Source: Thermomicrobiales bacterium
GTDB taxonomy: Bacteria > Chloroflexota > Chloroflexia > Thermomicrobiales > UBA6265
Reading direction: 5' to 3'
Length of the DNA stretch: 12,330 nucleotides
Assembly (NCBI GenBank): GCA_025928535.1
Contig: JAICJJ010000026.1
Location: 1 to 12,330 of the forward strand
Shown: positions 7,274-12,330 of the stretch, one piece after another
How positions within the stretch are numbered: the first letter of the stretch is position 1
How the letters are laid out: each line of letters opens with the position of its first letter
Program-made: the position numbers and the translations under genes
The notes under the pieces: generated by a model
The model's input: only the letters and a program-made list of their open reading frames with translations
Told to the model about the DNA's origin: nothing
Database searches by the model: none

Positions 7274-9034
7274 ATGATGGCACGTGCAACCGACCGCTTC
7301 GAGGGACCAGTGTGCAGGTCGCTCGTCGCCGCAATCTTGCTGGCCGGGTTGATGGCCAGCACGCCAGCCGGCACGCTGGCGCGCGACCACAGCGCCGATC
7401 CGACTCCGGCGGCCAGCGACGGATCGGGCCAGAGCGGCTCGACCGATCAGACGGCGCAGGACAGTTCGGGCGATCAATCCGCGCCGCAAGATGCGTCGGC
7501 TCCGTCCGGCGGCGACCAGACGGCCACGCAAGACGCGGCGCCGACCGATCAGACGTCGTCCGGTCCGATCGTCATCTATCCGATCAATGTCGACGGCGTC
7601 CAGAGCAACGGCTCGGTCGATGGCCTCGGCCAGCAGATCGTCCAGAACAAGATCGACAATCTCCACCTCGACACCTCGCTCGATGTGGCGGGCACGACGA
7701 TCGACGTTCCGGTCGATCTCGGGCAATCGACGCAGGCCGCCGCGCCGACGGATGGCGGGCAAGCGGCGCCGAGCGATTCGACGACCGCGCAAAATGCGCC
7801 GACAGACGGCTCGACCTCGACCGATCAGGCGGCGCCGACCGACGCCAGCGGCGGCTCCAGCGGTCAATCGACATCGAGCGACCAGCAAGCCGCGCCGGCC
7901 GATGCCAGCGGCGGCTCCAGCGTCCAGCAGCAGAGCAACGCCCCGGCCGATCAATCGCAGTCGCAGGCGGCGGATCCCGCGCCCGCGTCGGGCGGCTCCG
8001 ACCTGTCGTTGCAGGCTGCCCCAGTGTCGGGCGGCGTGCAGAGCGCCAGCGCGCCGCAAGTGGCTGGCGGCGGCGACGCCAGCGGCAAGTCGAGCGGCAA
8101 GAGTTCCGGCAACGGCAGTTCGATCGACGGCGGCACGGTCAACAATGGCACGAACCTGGGCGTCAATGGCGGCGGCGGCACGGCGGTCGGCAGCGCCGGC
8201 GGCGGCGGCAACAACCTGGCCGCGAACAGCGGGAAGGGCGGCAATGCGAAGCCGCAGCGCGGCCTGATCGGGCTGGCGAACCGCTGGTGGCACCGCACCG
8301 CGCCGGGATCGACCGCGGCGGCCGGCAACGGCGGCCGGGCCAACGCCAGCGCCAACGGCGGCATCGTCGTCATCGGCTCGATCAACTCCGGCGGCAACAA
8401 GGGCAACACGATCAACGTCGGCGCGGCCGACGGCTCCGGCGGATCGGGCGGCAATGGCGGCGGCGGCGGGGGCGGCGGCTCCGCCTGCATCAGCGGACCG
8501 CTGAACATCAACGGCGGCACCGTCAACAACACCAGCAACATCAACATCGACGCCAGCGGCGGCACGGCGCTCGCCGACGCCTCGGGCGGCAGCAACAACG
8601 GCGCGATTCAGGGCGGCGGCGGCAACGGCAACGGCATCGCCTCCTCCGGCAACGGCGGGCTGGCGAACGCCGCGGCGAACGGCGGCATCGTCGTCATCCA
8701 CGACATCAACACCGGCAACAACCAGGGCAACACGATCAACGTTTCGGGCGTCTGCGCCGCGCCGCAAGCGGCCCCGGCGCCTGTCAAGCCGGTCGCGCCG
8801 AAGCCGAGCGCGCCGGCGCCGAAGATGTCGGCGCCGAAGCAGGTCACGGTTCGGCAGGTGGGCGGCCCGAGCGGCAAGGCGGTGCGCGTCAACGCGGTGC
8901 CGAAGACCGGCGTCGGGCCGGCGGTCGTCGCCGACGAGACGGGCGCGAGCCTGTTGCTTGGTGGCATCGCCCTGCTGCCGCTGGCCGCCTTCGGGCTGCG
9001 GCGGCGGTCGGCGGCACAAGCCGCGCGACGCTAG
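7274..9034 (+). CDS. Gly/Asn/Ser-rich repeat surface protein with signal peptide and VPKTG-type anchor
   Basis: I do not recognise a named family. The 586-residue protein has a signal peptide (basic start, hydrophobic 17-28, likely cleavage after A32 or A36). A Ser/Thr/Asp/Gln-rich low-complexity region follows, interrupted at 97-150 by an ordered-looking segment starting GPIVIYPINVDG. Two Gly/Asn-rich modules sit at 286-383 and 414-491, each running from GGTVNN to GGIVVI..IN..GNTINV. The first carries a basic insert containing RWWHR. C405 and C494 bracket the second module and could form a disulfide. A Pro/Ala/Lys stalk (about 496-525) leads to VPKTG (542-546), a hydrophobic segment (about 558-575) and RRR (576-578). 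That layout matches a sortase sorting signal with Val for Leu. Inference: exported, wall- or membrane-anchored, with a repetitive beta structure useful for adhesion, matrix or surface coating. The existence of the gene is well supported; its function is unknown. Confidence 0.85.
   Translation: MMARATDRFEGPVCRSLVAAILLAGLMASTPAGTLARDHSADPTPAASDGSGQSGSTDQTAQDSSGDQSAPQDASAPSGGDQTATQDAAPTDQTSSGPIVIYPINVDGVQSNGSVDGLGQQIVQNKIDNLHLDTSLDVAGTTIDVPVDLGQSTQAAAPTDGGQAAPSDSTTAQNAPTDGSTSTDQAAPTDASGGSSGQSTSSDQQAAPADASGGSSVQQQSNAPADQSQSQAADPAPASGGSDLSLQAAPVSGGVQSASAPQVAGGGDASGKSSGKSSGNGSSIDGGTVNNGTNLGVNGGGGTAVGSAGGGGNNLAANSGKGGNAKPQRGLIGLANRWWHRTAPGSTAAAGNGGRANASANGGIVVIGSINSGGNKGNTINVGAADGSGGSGGNGGGGGGGGSACISGPLNINGGTVNNTSNINIDASGGTALADASGGSNNGAIQGGGGNGNGIASSGNGGLANAAANGGIVVIHDINTGNNQGNTINVSGVCAAPQAAPAPVKPVAPKPSAPAPKMSAPKQVTVRQVGGPSGKAVRVNAVPKTGVGPAVVADETGASLLLGGIALLPLAAFGLRRRSAAQAARR
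7826..7922 (+). repeat. 60-bp tandem unit in the low-complexity part of the surface protein
   Basis: Two units 60 bp apart start at 7826 and 7886 and encode QAAPTDASGGSS and QAAPADASGGSS. The 19 bases from 7844 and from 7904 are identical, while the first part of each unit differs at several positions, including a silent codon change. This is local tandem duplication in a Ser/Gly/Asp/Gln-rich stretch. Confidence 0.75.
8129..8422 (+). repeat. Gly/Asn-rich module A of the surface protein
   Basis: Starts at GGTVNN and ends at GNTINVG. Its last 33 codons (8324-8422) align without gaps to 8648-8746 of module B, sharing NGG.AN..ANGGIVVI and IN...N.GNTINV. It differs from module B by a central insert of about 25 residues with K, R, W and H (KPQRG...NRWWHR), unlike the rest of the protein. 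Confidence 0.8.
8513..8746 (+). repeat. Gly/Asn-rich module B of the surface protein
   Basis: Second copy, from GGTVNNTSNINI to GNTINVS, without the basic insert. TGC codons at 8486-8488 and 8753-8755 flank it closely. Many aligned positions differ at the codon level (for example AACGCC versus AACGCG), so the duplication is not recent. Confidence 0.8.
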
Positions 9035-9057
9035 ACACGCGGGAACCTGGATCGAAC

Positions 9058-9096
9058 GATGAGCGGTCGGAGGAGGATGTCTTCCGGCCGCTCGTC
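9058..9096 (+). promoter_or_regulatory. 13-bp hairpin with AGGAGG in its loop
   Basis: GATGAGCGGTCGG (9058-9070) pairs with CCGGCCGCTCGTC (9084-9096) through eleven Watson-Crick and two G-U pairs. The 13-base loop AGGAGGATGTCTT contains a consensus Shine-Dalgarno directly followed by ATG. It fills most of the 83-bp gap between the surface-protein stop and the dehydrogenase start. No T-run follows, so an intrinsic terminator is less likely than an mRNA structure affecting stability or translation. Confidence 0.5.
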
Positions 9097-9101
9097 ATGT
9101 C

Positions 9102-9107
9102 GGGAGG
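9102..9107 (+). promoter_or_regulatory. Ribosome-binding site favouring ATG 9118
   Basis: GGGAGG lies ten bases before ATG 9118. The alternative in-frame ATG at 9097 has its nearest purine block about 20 bases upstream, inside the hairpin loop. The twin-arginine signal is complete with either start. Confidence 0.55.
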
Positions 9108-9117
9108 CGAGCGCGCG

Positions 9118-10344
9118 ATGACGGAGCCGGGGCGGTGGTCGAGACGGCGCTTCCTGTCCGGCTTCGTCGTCGCGTTCCTCCTGGCGACTATCGCATGGAC
9201 CAGCGCGCTGGCGACGACCGTGCCGACCGGATTCCATGACGATCTTGTCGCCACCGTCGCCGGCAAGGGACCGACGGCGCTTGCCTGGCTGCCAAACGGC
9301 GATTTGCTGATCGCCGATCAGGGGGGCACGCTGTATCGCCTGCCGGCGGACGCATCGCAGGCGGTCGTCGCGCTCGATCTGACCGCGGGCGCCTGCACGA
9401 ATGGCGAAGAGGGATTGCTCGGTGTCGCCGTCGATCCCGACTTCGCGCATCACCCGTTCGTCTACACCTACCTGACGACCCGAACCGGCGGCGATTGCGT
9501 CAATCGAGTCTCCCGTTGGAACGTCGCGAACGATATGACGATCGAGTCGCCCCCTGATCAAATCCTGATCGACAACATCCCGACGCCGAGCGCGTTCCAC
9601 AAGGGAGGCGATCTCGAATTCGGCGGCGACGGCGATCTGTACGTGTCGGTCGGGGATGGCGAATGCAAACTGGGCGGAGGTCCTTGCCAGAATCGCAACC
9701 CGAACGCCCGCCGGCTCGATCTGCTCCTCGGCAAGATTCTCCGGATCGATCGAAACGGCCAGGCGCCGGCCGACAACCCGTTCATGGGTTCGGGCACGCA
9801 ATCGTGCGCGCTGACCGGCCAGAGCACGAATGGCCAGAAATGCCAGGAGATTTACGCGACTGGCCTGCGCAACCCGTTCCGCATCGCGTTCGATCCGAAC
9901 GACGGCGACCAGTCCTTCAACATCAACGATGTCGGCGGCAGCAAATGGGAAGAAATCGATGTCGGCAAAGCCGGCGCCGACTATGGCTGGAACAAACGCG
10001 AAGGCTTTTGCAAGACCGGATCGACCCGCCACTGTCACGGCAGCCGGACCTTTCAGGACCCGATCTTCGCCTATTCCCACGCCCGCACCGGCTGCGAAGC
10101 GATCACCGGCGGCGCGTTCGTGCCGAATGGGAGCGGCTGGGGGTCGCGCTACGAGGGGAACTATCTCTACGCTGACTTCATCTGCGGCAAGATCTTTCTC
10201 CTGGTCAACGAGGGCGGGCAGTACCGGAGTCAGCCCTTCGCGACGGACACGGACAAGGTTGTCGATCTGCGCTTCAGCCAGGATGGCAAGGCCCTCTATT
10301 ACACGCTGCTGAACGGCGAGATCCACAAGATCACGCATGACTGA
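9118..10344 (+). CDS. PQQ-dependent sugar (aldose) dehydrogenase, Tat-exported
   Basis: A 408-residue protein of the soluble glucose dehydrogenase / aldose sugar dehydrogenase family, a six-bladed beta-propeller oxidising sugars or related alcohols outside the membrane with PQQ and Ca2+. The N-terminus SRRRFLS (8-14) followed by a hydrophobic stretch (15-34) matches a twin-arginine signal. Family landmarks are GEEGLLGVAVDPDF (96-109), FHKGGDLEFGGDGDLYVSVGDG (160-181, H161 as catalytic His equivalent), ATGLRNPFRIAFDP (247-260, R251/N252 near the cofactor), DVGGSKWEEIDV (271-282), YGWNKREG (289-296) and ITGGAFVPNG (329-338). The mature part has about ten Cys, suggesting disulfides or simply lineage style. 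It lies 83 bp after the surface-protein gene in the same direction and may be co-transcribed. PQQ use is inferred from family; several relatives (hedgehog-interacting-protein type) have unknown substrates. Confidence 0.9.
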   Translation: MTEPGRWSRRRFLSGFVVAFLLATIAWTSALATTVPTGFHDDLVATVAGKGPTALAWLPNGDLLIADQGGTLYRLPADASQAVVALDLTAGACTNGEEGLLGVAVDPDFAHHPFVYTYLTTRTGGDCVNRVSRWNVANDMTIESPPDQILIDNIPTPSAFHKGGDLEFGGDGDLYVSVGDGECKLGGGPCQNRNPNARRLDLLLGKILRIDRNGQAPADNPFMGSGTQSCALTGQSTNGQKCQEIYATGLRNPFRIAFDPNDGDQSFNINDVGGSKWEEIDVGKAGADYGWNKREGFCKTGSTRHCHGSRTFQDPIFAYSHARTGCEAITGGAFVPNGSGWGSRYEGNYLYADFICGKIFLLVNEGGQYRSQPFATDTDKVVDLRFSQDGKALYYTLLNGEIHKITHD

Positions 10345-10394
10345 CCCGTCGCACGCCCATCGTCCGCGCATCGCCTCGGTTCGGCTCGGTGCGG

Positions 10395-10400
10395 TACGAT
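10395..10400 (+). promoter_or_regulatory. Weak candidate -10 element before the last gene
   Basis: TACGAT, four of six matches to TATAAT, stands about 75 bp upstream of ATG 10473 in the 128-bp gap 10345-10472. No recognisable -35 hexamer is present at 16-18 bp spacing. Offered only as a possible promoter for the last gene. Confidence 0.2.
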
Positions 10401-10415
10401 GAAGCCCCCGCCAAT

Positions 10416-10432
10416 GCACGTCTTGGCACGTC
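10416..10432 (+). repeat. GCACGTC direct repeat at 10-bp period
   Basis: GCACGTC occurs at 10416-10422 and 10426-10432, one helical turn apart, between the candidate -10 and the hairpin upstream of the last gene. The placement suits a regulator binding one DNA face, but two 7-mers are weak evidence. Confidence 0.3.
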
Positions 10433-10459
10433 CGCGTCGTTCGCGCCGGCAACGACGCG
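10433..10459 (+). promoter_or_regulatory. Perfect 9-bp hairpin abutting the ribosome-binding site
   Basis: CGCGTCGTT (10433-10441) and AACGACGCG (10451-10459) are exact reverse complements around the loop CGCGCCGGC. The Shine-Dalgarno GGAGG (10462-10466) begins two bases after the stem, and ATG 10473 is six bases further on. The loop's GCGCCGG recurs at 10457-10463, overlapping the stem end and the GGAGG. Possible roles are translational control, mRNA protection or an operator; no T-run follows. Confidence 0.45.
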
Positions 10460-10472
10460 CCGGAGGAACGCA

Positions 10473-12330
10473 ATGTCGTTGATTCGTCGCCGGGTGGGGC
10501 CGCTGTCGCTCTGGCTGCTCGCCCTGATCGTGGCTTTCGGTTCCGCCGTCGGCCTGGCCGCCCAAACCGGCGCGCTCGATTCGCCGGCGCGGGGCCACGC
10601 CGAAGTGATCGCGCAAGGGGTGGGGGCGCTGCCGGCGGGCGATCTGGTTTGGCGCGCGTCGTACCGCGCGGTGACGCCGGGCGCGCCGAGCCGGTTCGCG
10701 CCAGCGGGCCCCGGCTGGGTGGTCGGCGCCGACGGCACGCTGCTCGTGCGCGACGGCGACGGCCGTCGTTCGCTCCTGGCGCCGGGCGAAGCGGCCTTTC
10801 TTCCGGCCAACGGCGCGGCGACGATCGCCGCGGCGGGAACCGATCCCGGTCACTGGTATGCGGTCGATCTGGCTCCCGCCAGCGCGGCCGACGACGCTTC
10901 CGATCGATCGCCAGTCTTCCGTTCCCCGACCTTCGCCAGCCCCGGCGGCACGCGCGATCTCAATCTGGTGCGCGACGTTCTGAAACCGGATGAAACGACG
11001 ACCGTGGTCGGCGGCGCGCTGCCGGTGCTGGTGGTGGCGACCCAGGGCTCGATGCAGGTGCGCTCGTCCGACGGCTCGACCGCGCCGCTGACCGCGGGCG
11101 ACGCCAGCATTTTTTCCGGCGACATTCTGGTGCGCGGCCAAGGCGACAGCCCGGCGGCATTTTTCGCCGCCGCGATCGGCCAAGCGGTCGGAGCAGCAGG
11201 CACGCCGGTCGCCACTCCGCTCGCATCGCCCGCGGCCTCGCCCATGGCGTCTCCGGCTTCGTCAGCCATCGTCGTCGCGCCGGCGTCGAGCGGACTGACG
11301 CTGTCCGTCGATGTCTACGCCTGCCCGGCGGGAACGACGGCCGAAACCGCCAGCCAGCAAACGTGCGCCGCCGAGCCGGATGCGGTCGATCTGGCGCTGA
11401 TCGCGGTCAACGATCTCGGCGCGCGCGATCTTGGCACGCCGGCGGCGAGCGACACGGCGGCGCTGCCGGCGTGGCGCGGCCTCGACCCGGGCGGCTACAT
11501 CTTGCAGGCGCGCCGTTTTGCGGACGGGTTTTCCCGGTTCGTCGTGCCCCGGCAAGGAGCCTGGCAAGCCTCGCCCGCCGAGGGGTACCAGGCCCGGCCG
11601 GACGAAGGCTACCCGGTGATGCTCGCCGCCAGCGTCGGCGACGCCCGGCTCGAAGTGTTCGCGATTCCGGGACCGTCCGCCGCCGCTACCGCGACCGAAA
11701 CGCTCGTCCGCTCGACGGCGGTGGCGGTGGCGCGACGCGGTTCGATCGGGGTGCGCGTGTTCAGTTGCCCCGCCAGCAGCGTCGATGCGCTCGATCCCAC
11801 CGCTTGCGTTCCGGCCGCGCCGCCGTTCGATTTCTCCCTGAGCGGCGGCTCCCTGTCGACTCCGCTGACGTTGGCCGATCTGCGGCCCAACGGCGATGGC
11901 GTCTATGTCTGGCGCGATCTGGCGTTTGGTCAATACGAATTGCGGCAGCCGGTCCTGCCGGCGGGCACGGCGTCGTACTTCGTGCCAGGCTCGGCGGCGG
12001 TCGGCTTGCTTGCCGACGGCACGGGCTACGGCATCGCCATCGACCAGTCGGCGCCGGCGATCGTCGTCGATGTCTACGATCTGGCGATTCCGGTCGTGCC
12101 GCCGACGCCGATACCGCCGACGGCCGCGCCGCCGGAGCCGACGCTGTGGCCGGTTGAGCCGACCGCGCCGCCGGTCGAGCCGACGCTCGCGCCAGCCGCT
12201 GACCAACAGCCGGCGCCGACCGCCGCTCCGACCGGACAGGTCGATTCGGATGGCGACAGTTTGACCGACGATTTCGAAATTAACGTCACCGGCACCGACC
12301 CGCACCGCTGGGACACCGACGGCGACGGCA
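10473..12330 (+). CDS. Large secreted protein: cupin-like modules, paired-Cys modules, Pro/Thr stalk, TSP3 repeat (3' truncated)
   Basis: The frame is open from ATG 10473 (GGAGG six bases upstream) through the right edge, giving at least 619 residues. A signal peptide (MSLIRRRVG, hydrophobic 11-30) is followed by two beta-rich, cupin-like stretches (about 43-135 and 162-236; the latter has VVATQGSMQV and PLTAGDASIF) that lack the usual metal His cluster. An Ala/Ser/Pro/Thr linker (about 243-264) precedes two similar modules beginning near 276 and 424. Each opens with a Cys pair (C284/C298; C432/C445) and contains a WR-L-x-x-G-x-Y strand, which could be Ig- or prealbumin-like folds. A Pro/Thr/Glu stalk (about 545-585) leads to DSDGDSLTDDFE (591-602) and DTDGDG (614-619), thrombospondin type 3 calcium-binding repeats that evidently continue. 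Inference: extracellular, surface-attached or secreted, calcium-stabilised. Role unknown. Confidence 0.85.
   Translation, partial: MSLIRRRVGPLSLWLLALIVAFGSAVGLAAQTGALDSPARGHAEVIAQGVGALPAGDLVWRASYRAVTPGAPSRFAPAGPGWVVGADGTLLVRDGDGRRSLLAPGEAAFLPANGAATIAAAGTDPGHWYAVDLAPASAADDASDRSPVFRSPTFASPGGTRDLNLVRDVLKPDETTTVVGGALPVLVVATQGSMQVRSSDGSTAPLTAGDASIFSGDILVRGQGDSPAAFFAAAIGQAVGAAGTPVATPLASPAASPMASPASSAIVVAPASSGLTLSVDVYACPAGTTAETASQQTCAAEPDAVDLALIAVNDLGARDLGTPAASDTAALPAWRGLDPGGYILQARRFADGFSRFVVPRQGAWQASPAEGYQARPDEGYPVMLAASVGDARLEVFAIPGPSAAATATETLVRSTAVAVARRGSIGVRVFSCPASSVDALDPTACVPAAPPFDFSLSGGSLSTPLTLADLRPNGDGVYVWRDLAFGQYELRQPVLPAGTASYFVPGSAAVGLLADGTGYGIAIDQSAPAIVVDVYDLAIPVVPPTPIPPTAAPPEPTLWPVEPTAPPVEPTLAPAADQQPAPTAAPTGQVDSDGDSLTDDFEINVTGTDPHRWDTDGDG

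Noticed and set aside
7826..8746. Repeats considered as a CRISPR array or VNTR
   Set aside because: The repeats are in-frame, imperfect and code for protein modules; there are no uniform spacers.
8129..8746. Modules considered as curli or haemolysin-type calcium repeats
   Set aside because: They lack the curli SxxxxQxGxxNxAxxxQ pattern and the GGxGxDxUx nonapeptide.
7010..9019. Long minus-strand open frame (669 codons) covering the whole surface-protein gene
   Set aside because: It is very rich in Arg/Ala/Asp with no domain, signal or ribosome-binding site. Gly-rich GGC repeats read on the other strand rarely give stops in GC-rich DNA. The plus strand has a clean signal peptide, anchor and Shine-Dalgarno.
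7312..9117. Apparent 1010-residue fusion extending the dehydrogenase upstream
   Set aside because: The first 600 residues are an Arg/Gln-rich shadow frame of the surface-protein gene. The dehydrogenase begins with its own ribosome-binding site and Tat signal at 9118.
11262..12305. 347-codon minus-strand frame opposite the last gene
   Set aside because: Arg/Asp-rich shadow with no motifs, while the plus frame has a signal peptide, repeated Cys modules and TSP3.

Overview
The window is GC-rich bacterial DNA, densely coding on both strands, with Shine-Dalgarno-led genes. My best guess for the source is a Chloroflexota lineage near Thermomicrobia. The reasons are the Ala-Ser-Pro/Thr-Pro linkers and paired-cysteine modules of the last gene, the exported PQQ-dependent dehydrogenase, and the wall-anchored Gly-rich protein. 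This rests on style recognition, not phylogeny; a GC-rich actinomycete is the main alternative.

Layout. (1) 2-2065 (+): most of an AtsA-type arylsulfatase, entering from the left with its formylglycine motif just outside the window. (2) 2040-2192 (-): a doubtful 50-residue ORF. (3) 2288-4479 (+): a CAX-type Ca2+/H+ antiporter, then a C45-type Ntn amidase/acyltransferase, probably one operon. (4) 4491-6994 (-): a two-gene operon, YtcJ-like amidohydrolase then a CE4 (PuuE/HpPgdA-like) deacetylase, meeting the C45 gene tail to tail with 11 bp between. (5) 6995-7273: the only sizeable non-coding stretch (279 bp), a divergent promoter region. (6) 7274-12330 (+): three consecutive exported proteins. 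These are a low-complexity Gly/Asn/Ser-rich surface protein with duplicated modules and a VPKTG sorting-type tail, a Tat-exported PQQ sugar dehydrogenase, and a large secreted protein with degenerate cupin-like modules, paired-Cys beta modules, a Pro/Thr stalk and the start of TSP3 calcium-binding repeats, cut by the right edge.

Functionally, the left and middle parts read as scavenging and hydrolysis: sulfate ester, amide, N-acyl and imide bonds. The right part reads as a cell-surface or extracellular locus. Calcium recurs: sulfatases, PQQ sugar dehydrogenases and TSP3 repeats normally bind Ca2+, and CAX proteins transport it. Whether that is more than chance cannot be settled here.

The most unusual items are the Gly-rich repeat protein, a 13-bp hairpin displaying AGGAGG in its loop before the dehydrogenase gene, and a perfect 9-bp hairpin two bases from the ribosome-binding site of the last gene. 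I saw no tRNA, rRNA, CRISPR array, transposase or phage gene.
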